Positions 1 through 8,124 of a DNA stretch of 46,120 bases are shown here, piece after piece. The notes beneath the pieces were generated by a model. The model saw only the letters and a program-made list of their open reading frames with translations, had not been told where the DNA came from and searched no databases. This DNA comes from Chloroflexota bacterium (lineage in GTDB: Bacteria > Chloroflexota > Anaerolineae > Caldilineales > Caldilineaceae), in NCBI GenBank assembly GCA_024277175.1, contig JAJRVT010000260.1, positions 1-46,120 on the forward strand. The letters run 5' to 3'. A program made the position numbers and the translations under genes. Within the stretch, counting starts at the first letter, position 1, and the number at the start of each line of letters is the position of its first letter.

Positions 1-2744
1 AACTGCCAGGCGAAACTGACGATGGGATTCGTGGATTGGGAATTTGTGGCGTCGAATATGATCGGCTCATCGAGCAGCCCCTGGGCCGGCGCGGTGATCA
101 CAGCCACCGGCGGCTGATCGGGGGCGGGCGGGATCGCGGTCTCGTCCACCCGCATCTGAAGCCCCACGGTGTCGGTGAGGTCGCGTTCGTCGGTGACCGT
201 GAGCGCGACGTTGTAAAGCCCCGGCTGGGTGTATATGTGCTCCACCCGCGGGCCGCTGGCCGTGAGACCGTCGCCAAAGTCCCAGTCATAGGCGATCAAC
301 TCCGCGCCGCCGGCCGCGGTGGATGCGCTGCCGTCATAGATGAGCGATTGACCCACTTGGCCGCGGGTCGGGCCGCTGATCTTAGCCGTGGGCGGCGCGG
401 CGGGCTGCGCCGGGGCCCATGAGATCTGGAGCGAACCGTCACCGCCGGCCTTGAAATATTCGACCCGCAGGTCGTGTTCGCCCCGGGCCAGTACGCCGCT
501 GTTGGCCTGGAGCCGTCGCGATCCCTGATCGACCCAGCTCGCGATCAGAAGGCGTCCGTCGAGCCAGAGGCGCGCGCCCCCGGCCACATCCACGGTAAAG
601 GTGTAATCGCTCTCTTCGAAGCCGACCCGGCGCGACCAACGCGCCGACCAGTTGGTCGCGGGTACGCCGGGTGCAGGGGCCGCCTGCCCCCACTGATAGT
701 CCAGGCGCTCTTCGTTGCGCACCACCACCGGCTCGCCGTCCAGGTTGACGTTGTCGAAATACTCGGCCTTCCAGTCCGGGAACTCCTGGACCTGGCTTAC
801 ATCCATCTTGATCGCGGCCGGGCCTACGCCGTTGAAATACTCCAGCCGCGCCTTGTGGGCGCCGCGCACCAGGCTCACATCCACCACGAAATTGCGCACC
901 GGCCCTTCCGTCCACTTGTCCAGAACCAGCACATCGTTGATCCAGAGACGCACGCCGTTGTCCGCCCAGATGGAGAAGCGGTAGACGCCCGCGGGCAACT
1001 CTCGGGTCTTGCTCCAGCGCACCGAGAAGTTGTCGGCGGTGATCTCCGGAGCGGGCGAGTCCTCGCCCCAGCGGAAGTCGATGGTCGGGTCATCGCGCAC
1101 CAGGGCCGGTTCGCCGGCCAGATCCCGGTTATTGAAATATTCGCCTGACCAGCCGTCGATCTCCACCGGCTGAATGGGGATCGGCTCAAGCTGGAAGGGG
1201 ACTGCGAGCCCGGGTGCGTCGATGGGGGCCGTGGGATCGCCCAGCATGAACTCCACCAGGAGGGGCGTGATGATGGGCAGCGCTTCGCTGAGCAGGTCAT
1301 GGGACGCGCCATCGACGACCAGAAGCTGACTGTTTTCCAACCCCTCGGCCACGTCGGCGCCGTTGTGGTCCGGCGTCAACGCGTCCATGTCGCCGTTGAT
1401 GAGCAGCACCGGCGTGTCCGCGTTGACGGGGCTGCGGAAATCGTCCCCCAGATCCACATCACCAATGGAGGCGCAGGTTTCCAGCCAGACGCCGTTGATA
1501 GCTCCGCCGAGGATGGTGTTGGGCGCCTGTTCCTCGGCCAGGGCCAGGCGTTCGTCGCTGGCCCCGGACGCGCACTTGACGGCCGGTGGCAGCAGCCCCG
1601 CGTCCACTCGATAGCGGCTTTTCAACGCCTGCTCGCCCAGCCAGGTGTAATCGCCCCGGGACATGGCGTAGTAACGGGCCGGCAGGGAACGTTGAGCGGT
1701 GTGGGCCAGGGCGATGGACGTCGCCCGTTGCAGGTCCAGCATGCCCACGGTGATGTCGATGGACTCGCCCGTCGCCGGGTCGGTCACCGTGGTCGTCACC
1801 GGGGTCTGTTGCAGGTTGAGGAGCACCTGGGCCACCAGGCCGATAAAATCGGGGATCTGCTGGCTGACCGCCGGGTCGGCCTTGACGCGCGCATCCAGGC
1901 GCTCCAGTTGCTCCTGGACCGAGTCAGGCAGGATCAGCGTCTGGTCGGGTCCCTGGATCAGGATGAAGGCCGCCCGGTCCACCGCGTCTGGATGTTCCTT
2001 GATCAGAGTCAGCCCCACGTGGGAGCCAAAGCCGACGCCCAGGAGGGAGACCTTTTCATAGCCCAGGGCCTGCCGCAGGGACTCGACATCTTCGGCCATC
2101 TCCCAGGCGTTGTAACCGGCCGGGTCGACGCCGGCCGTAGTCCAGCGGCGGCTACACGTGGCTGCGTAGGCGCTGGCCAGGCGCGCGATGCGATCCTGGG
2201 TGGCGGGGCGGCTGAGGGTGATGTCGTAGACGTCGGCGCAGTCCAGCCGGGGTCGGGCCTCGCCGCCGCCCCGCTGCTCCATGATGATGACGTCGGACGT
2301 GGGGCCGAAGATCGCGACCATGGGCAGGTAGCGGGATGGATCTGCAAGGGCCGAAGGATCGAGTTTGGGACCATCGTCCATGAAGATGATGGGGGAACCC
2401 GGCTCGGCGGCCTTGGTTTTGAAGCGCAGAAACGGGGTTTCGATCAGAGGACTGTCGGGATCGTCCCGGCGTTCGGGCGCGATCAACCGGCCCCATTCGG
2501 CCATGACCGGGAAGCCTGCGTCCGATTTGACCAGATAAGGGGTGAGCGTCACCTGGCCCGGCTCCGCTGTGTCCACTTTGTCCGCGCGTTGGGCGTGAAC
2601 GGATGAGGGGACGAGCGTCGCCGCCAGGGTCATGGCGATGAGAATCAGCAGGATGGCGATCAGCGATGAAAAGCGCAATGATGTGATTGACCGCAAGATG
2701 GTTGGCGCTGTGCTCAGACGCACACGCCGTTTATCGGATCGCAT
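1..2744 (-). CDS. Secreted alpha/beta-hydrolase-like protein with two PA14 domains and PKD domains (3' end outside window)
   Basis: The reading frame is open from ATG at 2744 to the left edge, so at least 914 residues are seen and the C-terminus is missing. The start follows an AGAGGTG ribosome site, and residues 1-50 form a basic, then hydrophobic signal peptide. Residues about 60-480 resemble the TAP-like (tripeptidyl aminopeptidase) alpha/beta-hydrolase family: an MEQRGGGEARP oxyanion-type motif, and the acid and histidine elements GDMDALTP and GASHD. The nucleophile elbow, usually GxSxG, reads GVGFGS with Gly238 where serine is expected. Two PA14 modules follow (about 525-645 and 655-775, each starting EYF[ND]N), then a PKD domain (about 780-865, core DWDFGDG) and the start of a second. 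PA14 and PKD modules suggest carbohydrate or surface binding outside the cell. The fold assignment is firm. Activity is doubtful because of the missing serine, so it may be a binding pseudo-enzyme. Confidence 0.85.
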   Translation of the reverse strand, partial: MRSDKRRVRLSTAPTILRSITSLRFSSLIAILLILIAMTLAATLVPSSVHAQRADKVDTAEPGQVTLTPYLVKSDAGFPVMAEWGRLIAPERRDDPDSPLIETPFLRFKTKAAEPGSPIIFMDDGPKLDPSALADPSRYLPMVAIFGPTSDVIIMEQRGGGEARPRLDCADVYDITLSRPATQDRIARLASAYAATCSRRWTTAGVDPAGYNAWEMAEDVESLRQALGYEKVSLLGVGFGSHVGLTLIKEHPDAVDRAAFILIQGPDQTLILPDSVQEQLERLDARVKADPAVSQQIPDFIGLVAQVLLNLQQTPVTTTVTDPATGESIDITVGMLDLQRATSIALAHTAQRSLPARYYAMSRGDYTWLGEQALKSRYRVDAGLLPPAVKCASGASDERLALAEEQAPNTILGGAINGVWLETCASIGDVDLGDDFRSPVNADTPVLLINGDMDALTPDHNGADVAEGLENSQLLVVDGASHDLLSEALPIITPLLVEFMLGDPTAPIDAPGLAVPFQLEPIPIQPVEIDGWSGEYFNNRDLAGEPALVRDDPTIDFRWGEDSPAPEITADNFSVRWSKTRELPAGVYRFSIWADNGVRLWINDVLVLDKWTEGPVRNFVVDVSLVRGAHKARLEYFNGVGPAAIKMDVSQVQEFPDWKAEYFDNVNLDGEPVVVRNEERLDYQWGQAAPAPGVPATNWSARWSRRVGFEESDYTFTVDVAGGARLWLDGRLLIASWVDQGSRRLQANSGVLARGEHDLRVEYFKAGGDGSLQISWAPAQPAAPPTAKISGPTRGQVGQSLIYDGSASTAAGGAELIAYDWDFGDGLTASGPRVEHIYTQPGLYNVALTVTDERDLTDTVGLQMRVDETAIPPAPDQPPVAVITAPAQGLLDEPIIFDATNSQSTNPIVSFAWQ

Positions 2745-2850
2745 CAAGTGGCACCTCTTTATACGAAGACGGGATGATCGAAAGTATGATTGGTAAGACG
2801 CCCATCAAAGCGTTTGCACTGGCGCTTCCAGAGGACATCCAACGCCTGAA

Positions 2851-2879
2851 AGTATAACATAGCTCTCCGCCTGACGAAA
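2851..2879 (-). promoter_or_regulatory. Putative promoter of the PA14/hydrolase gene
   Basis: On the minus strand TTTCGT (2874-2879) lies 17 bases from TATACT (2851-2856). The -10 is preceded by TGT, which makes an extended -10. It would give a leader of roughly 100 bases. The -35 is poor and the -10 good. Confidence 0.45.
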
Positions 2880-3078
2880 TTTGATTCCTTGAACGGGGTA
2901 TGGGGGAGACGTTTTTCTGTGGAGACGCCGGTAAAGGGCGGAGAATGCGTCGGGCGGCTTGCGTTCGTCGCTTGAAAAGTAAGCCGGATTTTCGTTAATC
3001 GGCCACCAATTGCATGGATTTTTTTCGTTTGTTATGCGGTGTGCAGTCGCTTATGGTGGCTGCTTCGAAATCATTTGT

Positions 3079-3108
3079 TTGACAATTTGTTTCTTTTTGA
3101 GTTACGAT
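3079..3108 (+). promoter_or_regulatory. Putative sigma-70-type promoter of the MFS gene
   Basis: A consensus -35 TTGACA (3079-3084) lies 18 bases before TACGAT (3103-3108), in an AT-rich stretch. It leaves a leader of about 55 bases before the chosen start at 3170. Confidence 0.5.
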
Positions 3109-3169
3109 CTTAAAGTTTTCTCTGCTTTTGAGACTGTTTATCGAAATTAGAGGCAAGGACGAACGCCTT

Positions 3170-4585
3170 ATGACCACGCCCTGCGCTTCCTGCACCACTC
3201 ACGCTTCAGAGCCCTCGCCCGTGTCTGTTTCGGCACGTAGCTCCCGCCATCTGCTCTATGTGTTGATGGCTCCGGTCGTGGCCATGGTTTTCAATTTTTC
3301 CGCATTTAGCGTGGCCGTGCCCACCCTGCGCGATCAGTTCGCCATCGGCGCGGACATGGCGGCCTGGCTTGTGATCGCGTACACCCTGCCCTTTATGATG
3401 CTGATGCCCCTCTATGGTCGCCTGGGCGATGGGTTGGGCAAGCGCAATCTCATCCTCTTCGGGCTGGGCGTCCTCCTCGTCGGGACGGTGATGGCCATTT
3501 CCGCCCGCAGCATGGGCTGGCTGCTGGCGGCGCGCGTGATCCAGGGCGCGGGTGCGTCGGGCGTCGTTCCCCTGAGCATCGCCATCATCTCCGAACGCTT
3601 CGCCCCCGCGGCCCGGGGGAGCGCATTGGGGGCCTGGAACTCTGTCGGCCCCCTGACGGGCGTGGCCGCGCCGCTGGCCGCGGGACTGATCATCGATCAG
3701 TGGGGATGGCGCATGATTTTCGCGCCTGTCTTGCTGCTGGGCATGGTGGCGATTGCGGTCGTCTATTGGGGCGCACCCTCCTTGCGCAAGCCCCAGTTCG
3801 GTTTTCTGCGCCACTTCGATTGGCTGGGGTTGATCCTGTTCGCCGGCGTCGTCGTGGGTCTGGTGACCTTTGTCTCCAGTCAGCCCATCACCGGTGTTGC
3901 GCCCCTGCGCGATTGGCGTCTGCTCCTGGTTGGCGCACTGGCCGTCACCGGTTTCATTCTGCGGGAACGCCGGCTCCGTTCCCCTTTCCTGAACCTGGAC
4001 CCTTTTCGTAACCGTTCCTTGATGGTCGCTGCGGTCGGCGTGGGCTTGCGTATGTTCACCATGAGCGGCATTGGCTTTCTTATGCCTCTCTATCTGCTGG
4101 ACGTGCACAGCCAATCCGCCTCTGCCACCGGCGGGATGTTGATGCTCAACGCCGGCGCGCTCTTCGCCACTATGCGCCTGGGCGGTCAACTGGGCGATCG
4201 CTGGGGAAGCCGCGCTCCGGTCATGGCGGGCATGTCGATCCAGGCTGCGTGCATGGTTTGGTTCGCCTTGCTGCCGGCCGGCGCCTCGCTGCTGTTGGTA
4301 GGGGGCGGCTTTGTGGTCCACGGCCTGGGCGCGGGGTTGTCCCTGGCCCCTTTGCACCGGGCGGCCATGAGCCATGTAAATTCGTATGAGACCGGGGCCG
4401 CGGCGGGCGTCTACAGCATGATCCGCTTTGGCGGCACCCTCCTGGGCGCGGCCCTGGGCGGCGTCATGTTACAGGCGGCCCTGGACGCACAGCTCGCCAC
4501 GGTCGCTGCGTATCGGCTTGTGTTCCTGGTCATTGCCGGGGTGGCCCTGGTGGGGGTTCTTCTGGGGGCGCGTCTGAAAGAGTGA
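3170..4585 (+). CDS. MFS multidrug-type exporter (DHA2/EmrB-QacA-like)
   Basis: A 471-residue polytopic inner-membrane protein, most likely a proton-driven drug or metabolite exporter with about 14 membrane segments. The family is indicated by the loop motif GRLGDGLGKRN after the second segment, the RVIQGAGASGV motif in the fourth and the exporter motif C-like WNSVGPLTGVAAPLAAG in the fifth, followed by WGWRMIF. I chose ATG at 3170 because AGGCAAGGA lies just upstream. A TTG at 3128 would add 14 residues that look like leader sequence. The N-terminus before the first helix is Ser/Thr-rich with two CxxC-like cysteines. A promoter lies at 3079-3108 and a strong terminator at 4614-4658. The gene stands alone. 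The substrate cannot be read from sequence. Confidence 0.9.
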   Translation: MTTPCASCTTHASEPSPVSVSARSSRHLLYVLMAPVVAMVFNFSAFSVAVPTLRDQFAIGADMAAWLVIAYTLPFMMLMPLYGRLGDGLGKRNLILFGLGVLLVGTVMAISARSMGWLLAARVIQGAGASGVVPLSIAIISERFAPAARGSALGAWNSVGPLTGVAAPLAAGLIIDQWGWRMIFAPVLLLGMVAIAVVYWGAPSLRKPQFGFLRHFDWLGLILFAGVVVGLVTFVSSQPITGVAPLRDWRLLLVGALAVTGFILRERRLRSPFLNLDPFRNRSLMVAAVGVGLRMFTMSGIGFLMPLYLLDVHSQSASATGGMLMLNAGALFATMRLGGQLGDRWGSRAPVMAGMSIQAACMVWFALLPAGASLLLVGGGFVVHGLGAGLSLAPLHRAAMSHVNSYETGAAAGVYSMIRFGGTLLGAALGGVMLQAALDAQLATVAAYRLVFLVIAGVALVGVLLGARLKE

Positions 4586-4613
4586 GCGCCCTCCGTTGGG
4601 CTGAAGGAAAACA

Positions 4614-4658
4614 AAAGCGTCCCTGACGCGGATCAACAATCCGCGTCAGGGACGCTTT
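4614..4658. terminator. Perfect 20-bp hairpin, bidirectional terminator
   Basis: Arms 4614-4633 and 4639-4658 are perfect reverse complements around the 5-base loop CAACA. The outer ends are AAA and TTT, so it could work on both strands. It lies between the convergent MFS gene and the small secreted-peptide gene. Confidence 0.85.
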
Positions 4659-4678
4659 GGGATGAACGTCCGCCTCTG

Positions 4679-4846
4679 CTACTGGGCGGGCGGCACTGTG
4701 CCGGGTTGTCCATTATGGACGATAGGCAGGAAAATGGCATCCTGCGCCTCCATCCATTTTTGTACGCTTTCCTGAGCCAGCAACGTCGGCGCGCTGGCCA
4801 GAATCAGCATCAAAACCCCAATGCCCAGGATCAATAATTTACGCAT
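4679..4846 (-). CDS. Small secreted 55-residue protein with an FLPIV motif
   Basis: A very short gene with a clear start: AAGGAGGAGA lies 2-3 bases before ATG 4846. Residues 1-24 form a classic signal peptide (MRKLLILG, hydrophobic run, cleavage near LLAQ). The mature peptide of about 31 residues has one tryptophan and the sequence IFLPIVHN. In my experience FLP[IL]V-type motifs recur near the C-termini of secreted proteins of Chloroflexota; the function is unknown to me. A longer in-frame start at 4903 is less likely because it lacks such a ribosome site. The gene faces the MFS gene across the shared terminator. Coding status is supported by the ribosome site plus the signal peptide. Confidence 0.7.
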   Translation of the reverse strand: MRKLLILGIGVLMLILASAPTLLAQESVQKWMEAQDAIFLPIVHNGQPGTVPPAQ

Positions 4847-4894
4847 TGTCTCCTCCTTGTTCGATGTCGAAAGCTGCGTTGTGGAAATGCGTGT

Positions 4895-4929
4895 GATCGC
4901 CATGGTCTATCACCACCATAGAGGCGATC
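4895..4929 (-). promoter_or_regulatory. Hairpin in the leader of the small secreted-peptide gene
   Basis: GATCGCC-ATGGT (4895-4906) pairs with ACCAT (4915-4919) and GGCGATC (4923-4929), with a 3-base bulge. It lies about 50 bases upstream of the start at 4846. It has no T-run, so it is more likely a leader structure or operator than a terminator. Purely structural evidence. Confidence 0.35.
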
Positions 4930-5123
4930 CCATCCAGACTAGTGTACCACCTGCGCTTGTGAACGCAATTCGATCTGCGTCCGTTCCCTGGCTGGCTTGC
5001 CCTCTATCCGCATAACGGCGGGCAGTCATTGCCCGCGCGTCAGGAATTCATCCGTTGAACGGGTGCTGAACGGGACGGTTCGTCGTCTGCGCTTGGTAAC
5101 TGGGCTAAAGCGCGGGCTACGGA

Positions 5124-5675
5124 CTACCCGCCCATGAGCCAGGCCCAGACCGCGTCGCTGAGACCCAGGGCGTAGAGGAGCAGCGCGACGATGGCCAGCG
5201 CTAGCAATATGATCAACCCGATCAGTAAGGTCGACCCTAGCGGGCTATTAGATGGCTGGGTGAGATCCGCCGGCGTGGGCGTCAGGTCTGCGGGTGGTGG
5301 ATTAAGCGGAGGCGCATCAACAGGGGCGGGGGACGATGGCGTTGAATCGGATGGCGGCGACGCGCGGCGAGGGCGAGGGATCGGAGCTCCTACCCTGATG
5401 ATGGCGATGCGCACCGTCCCCTCTTCCTCCAGCGGCGTCAACGTAAGACGACGGCCCAGCCAGTCCTGGAAGACGGCGCTGCCGGTGGCGCGGGCCATCT
5501 CATCGCTCTGGATATCGCCCAGCGTCAGCCATTTCTCCAGGTCGGCGAAATGCAAAACCGGCTGCACCGTCTCCAGTCCCTGGAGAGTCACGTTGGTGAC
5601 CGTGACTTCCACGGGACCGTCCAGGTCAGCCGGTTGCAGCCGGTATCGTTCCTCCACCGCACGGGAATAGGGCAT
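5124..5675 (-). CDS. Hypothetical tail-anchored membrane protein
   Basis: 183 residues. Residues 1-100 form a soluble, beta-rich-looking domain (VEVTVTNVTLQGLETVQP, LEKWLTLGDIQSDEMAR). Then comes a proline/serine/threonine-rich linker (about 100-145) and one strong hydrophobic helix (about 148-170) close to the C-terminus, so the soluble part probably faces the cytoplasm or sits on a stalk. GGAG lies five bases before ATG 5675. The gene starts about 60 bases after the TlpA-like gene on the same strand, so co-transcription is likely. I do not recognise the domain and assign no function. Confidence 0.6.
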   Translation of the reverse strand: MPYSRAVEERYRLQPADLDGPVEVTVTNVTLQGLETVQPVLHFADLEKWLTLGDIQSDEMARATGSAVFQDWLGRRLTLTPLEEEGTVRIAIIRVGAPIPRPRRASPPSDSTPSSPAPVDAPPLNPPPADLTPTPADLTQPSNSPLGSTLLIGLIILLALAIVALLLYALGLSDAVWAWLMGG

Positions 5676-5699
5676 GGAACTCCAGGTGGCAAGTCACAG

Positions 5700-5742
5700 G
5701 ACCGCCCTTACGAATCACGCTTTACGTTTCACGTCTTACGGA
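5700..5742. repeat. Half copy of the CGTGAAACGTAAA repeat (family C)
   Basis: On the minus strand the sequence after codon 220 of the TlpA-like gene reads GTAAGACGTGAAACGTAAAG and continues GCGTGATTCGTAAG. The TAA stop of that gene is part of the repeat. The same words form an inverted pair at 19992-20089. Confidence 0.65.
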
Positions 5743-6398
5743 ATCGTGTCCAGCATAGCCTCCAGCACATCCGGAGAGATGAAGCCGGACCACTTGGCGA
5801 CGACCGTTCCGTCCCGGCCGATGAAGACGCTGGTTGGCATGCCGCGCACGCCGTATATGTCGGCCAGGCGACCATCCTGATCCAGCGCCACGGGCATGGA
5901 GATGCCAAAGTCTTCGGCGAAGGGCTTGACCGCGTCCATATTTTCGCGTTCATTGATGGCCAGCACCACCAGGTCGTCACCGGCTTCATAGGCCTTGATG
6001 ATGTCGGGCATCTCCTGGCGACAGGGGGGGCACCAGGTCGCCCAGAAGTTGAGCATCACGGGTCTCCCCTCCAGATCGCTAAGGCGCAGTTGGCTGCCGT
6101 CTTCGAGAACAAGGGCGAAGTCCGCCGCGTGGTCGCCGCTGTCCGTCCCGTTTTGGGCGTTGTCGATCCCGTCCAGGGAAACGATAGGGTAACCCCGCCC
6201 CATGCCTGCGGGCAGGTCCTCGAAGGCGATGGTCTGCGCTTCGACGGCGTCCGCCTGGCCCCCTCCACCGCATGCGCTGATGAAGATCGTCAGCGCGCTC
6301 AGTGCGGCCAGCAGCAGGAATAGCCGCGAGCGTCGGTGAATGGGTCCGACAAAGTTCTTTCGCCCGGCCTGTGCGATGCTGTGTGAACGGTTAATCAT
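5736..6398 (-). CDS. TlpA-like thiol-disulfide oxidoreductase, lipoprotein
   Basis: A 220-residue extracytoplasmic thioredoxin-fold protein that would reduce or resolve disulfides, for example in cytochrome maturation. The N-terminus is basic, followed by a hydrophobic run and the lipobox ISAC with Cys43 as the lipidated residue. After a Gly-rich stretch the AhpC/TSA-TlpA domain runs from about 88 to 220. The active site is W-C123-P-P-C126 in FWATWCPPCRQEMP, and the cis-proline is in GMPTS (Pro188). ATG 6398 is chosen because AAGGAG stands 8 bases upstream; a start at 6485 would add an unlikely 29-residue extension. The stop codon lies inside an intergenic repeat. The next gene downstream (5124-5675) is probably in the same transcript. 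Confidence 0.92.
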   Translation of the reverse strand: MINRSHSIAQAGRKNFVGPIHRRSRLFLLLAALSALTIFISACGGGGQADAVEAQTIAFEDLPAGMGRGYPIVSLDGIDNAQNGTDSGDHAADFALVLEDGSQLRLSDLEGRPVMLNFWATWCPPCRQEMPDIIKAYEAGDDLVVLAINERENMDAVKPFAEDFGISMPVALDQDGRLADIYGVRGMPTSVFIGRDGTVVAKWSGFISPDVLEAMLDTIP

Positions 6399-6597
6399 CT
6401 CGATAACTCCTTGCCTGTATGATAGCTGCACTTGGTTTGGCCAGCCAGAGCCGCGCGCCATGGCATGCGTTCGCCATGGCCGCACTCAGGTTAGATGTTT
6501 TGAACGCCAAACCGTTACATCGCGTTGCGCGGAAATTCACATATTCGGCCGTAACGCAATGTGGCGGCGCTTCATCAGGCGTAACCACCCCAGCTCG

Positions 6598-7644
6598 CTA
6601 CGCGTCGGGAGTCTCCCGATAGACGCCGACTTTGTAAGAGCCGGTGCGAGTGTCGCTGAAGTGATGAAGCCGGACGGTGTACCTGCCCCAGTCCAGTTCC
6701 TGGACGATGCGTGGGTTCAGCCGCCGTCCGCTGTCATCGTCCGCTGCGATGAAAAGGGTATCGTCCTCAGGACCGTAGAGCGTCATGATTAGATCGGTGC
6801 GCCCCTCGGTTTCTATGCGGTAGACGCCTTTTTGGGTGACGATGAAGGTGTATGTGTCGATCTCTCCCGGATGGGCGATTTCCCCTTCACGTGGGGGCTC
6901 GTCAACGATGAGTTCATCTGCCGGTTTAGGATACCTCTCTGCAATGAACTGTTTGTCCGTCTGCGAAAGTTCTTTGTTCCAGCCGACCTCGAAATCGCCG
7001 ATGGTGAACTCGTTCGGGATGGGATAGAGCATGATCGATTCAGGATCGAATTTGGTGTATTGGGTCTGATCCTTATCATATGTTTTGAAAAGATTGTTAT
7101 CCACCTGTTCTTTGGTCCAGTTATTGGGCGGGCCGCTGTAGTAGTCATAGACGGCCTGCTTATTCCAGGGGATGCCTTTGTCCGGGTTCTGATGTTCGTG
7201 GACCAACCCCAGGGCGTGGCCGAATTCGTGGACAACCACCCGGTTGTACTCGCTGTCGGGTGTATTGGGCGTCAGCCAACCGAAGTTCATAGTTGGCTGG
7301 GATTTGGGAATCTGCAATGCGTCCTTGCCGATATAGGACCAGGACCCCGGCTGGGTGAAGGAAATGCGGATCTCGGCATCCGGATCATCACCGAATTTGA
7401 AGCGGATGTTGGTATAGCGGCTCCAGGTATGGGCCATCTCCTCTACCTTGGCCTGCACCACGGGATCGCCATCTATGAAGGTGACCCGCAGCACTGCGCC
7501 ATTGCGCCACTTTGTCCGGATGGGCATGACCGCTTGTGCTATGCTGGGGTCCATTAGCTCTCCGCCAGGCAGAATCGGGGCCATTGCCGGGAAGGGATTG
7601 GGGCTTTCCAGGTCCACACAGGTCTTGATTGGTTCTTCTGGCAT
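6598..7644 (-). CDS. Metzincin-type zinc metalloprotease with C-terminal prepeptidase-like domain
   Basis: 348 residues. The zinc motif HEFGHALGLVHEH (His139, His143, His149) matches HExxHxxGxxH of metzincins, close to astacin (M12A) and matrixin (M10). The downstream ESIMLYP supplies the Met-turn (Met205) and a tyrosine as in astacins. The C-terminal 110 residues (GEIDTYTFIV, LIMTLYGPED, YTVRLHHF) look like the bacterial prepeptidase C-terminal (PPC) beta-sandwich common in secreted proteases. ATG 7644 has AGGAGG 6 bases upstream; a further in-frame ATG at 7956 would read through a mobile repeat and is rejected. Oddly, I see no signal peptide after 7644: the protein starts MPEEPIKTC. Export may be non-classical or it may act inside the cell. 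Confidence 0.85.
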   Translation of the reverse strand: MPEEPIKTCVDLESPNPFPAMAPILPGGELMDPSIAQAVMPIRTKWRNGAVLRVTFIDGDPVVQAKVEEMAHTWSRYTNIRFKFGDDPDAEIRISFTQPGSWSYIGKDALQIPKSQPTMNFGWLTPNTPDSEYNRVVVHEFGHALGLVHEHQNPDKGIPWNKQAVYDYYSGPPNNWTKEQVDNNLFKTYDKDQTQYTKFDPESIMLYPIPNEFTIGDFEVGWNKELSQTDKQFIAERYPKPADELIVDEPPREGEIAHPGEIDTYTFIVTQKGVYRIETEGRTDLIMTLYGPEDDTLFIAADDDSGRRLNPRIVQELDWGRYTVRLHHFSDTRTGSYKVGVYRETPDA

Positions 7645-7755
7645 GAGTATCCTCCTGATTTTACGTATGAGAGAATCCGGTTTGCGAGGAGTGCCGGTGG
7701 TTGGAACATTATCGTTCCAATTATAACCGTCGCCCGCGGTTGACGCCAACGCGGA

Positions 7756-7875
7756 TAATTTGCAGGGTGCATTCTCTGCTGGGGGCGAAATTCCCGTGCC
7801 TCGAACGTGCCGGGGAGTTCCGAACTCCCCGGCACATGCCTGCGATCCCCAAATCAGAATGCACCCTAATTTGCA
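7756..7875. mobile_element. MITE-like palindromic element, copy 1, with 9-bp target-site duplication (family F)
   Basis: The element spans 7765-7866 (102 bp). Its ends are perfect inverted repeats GGGTGCATTCT / AGAATGCACCC, extended imperfectly by GGGG. It is flanked on both sides by TAATTTGCA (7756-7764 and 7867-7875), a perfect 9-bp direct repeat. Inside is a 14-bp perfect stem with a single-base loop (7807-7820 / 7822-7835). There is no coding capacity, so a transposase would have to act in trans. A second copy lies at 28106-28298. Confidence 0.8.
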
Positions 7876-7997
7876 GCCCGCATGCTTTCGGCGGAGCGGA
7901 TTTGATGTGATGATACCCTTTGGATTGTTAGGCGGTCCGCTTCTTTTACGGTACAATGTATCGGTTGAGCGCGGGCGCTTTTTGGCGCTGGTGGGGG

Positions 7998-8067
7998 CGG
8001 GTTTTCACGGATTCTACAAAAGATTCGTAAAAACCTGGATGAATCTGAAAAAATCCGCGTTCCAATG
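7998..8067. repeat. Truncated copy of repeat family D
   Basis: Reads TTTTCACGGATT, then a diverged middle, then AAAAATCCGCGTTCCAAT. This matches the right half of the complete elements at 34124-34261 and 45699-45833. It ends about 60 bases before the CpXC start codon. Confidence 0.55.
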
Positions 8068-8124
8068 AGACGAAATATCGCGATTGCCAATTGTTAAGAC
8101 GTTGAAAAGAAAGAAGATGTTCAC

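Larger units (their letters stand above)
2745..3169. other. Divergent intergenic region, 425 bases
   Basis: Separates the minus-strand hydrolase gene from the plus-strand MFS gene. It holds one promoter-like site for each direction (2851-2879 minus, 3079-3108 plus). The part from 2990 to 3130 is clearly more AT-rich than the surroundings. A 67-codon open frame on the minus strand across 2995-3198 has no ribosome site and no recognisable features. I see no further gene. Confidence 0.6.
7645..8124. other. Divergent intergenic region, 480 bases
   Basis: Lies between the metalloprotease gene (minus) and the CpXC gene (plus). It contains the 102-bp element with 9-bp duplications (7756-7875), a TACAAT box at 7952-7957 that could be a plus-strand -10 but has no good -35, and a truncated copy of repeat family D (7998-8067). 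No gene is visible. Confidence 0.6.

Noticed and set aside
1299-2606. A 435-codon open frame on the plus strand
   Set aside because: It runs antisense to the hydrolase gene, whose minus-strand frame has a signal peptide, a ribosome site and recognisable PA14/PKD domains. The plus-strand translation has no family features.
2995-3198. 67-codon minus-strand gene overlapping the MFS start
   Set aside because: No ribosome site, overlaps the MFS promoter and start in antisense, and no recognisable features.
3206-4375. A 389-codon open frame on the minus strand
   Set aside because: Antisense to the MFS gene; His/Gln/Ala-rich composition typical of a shadow frame.
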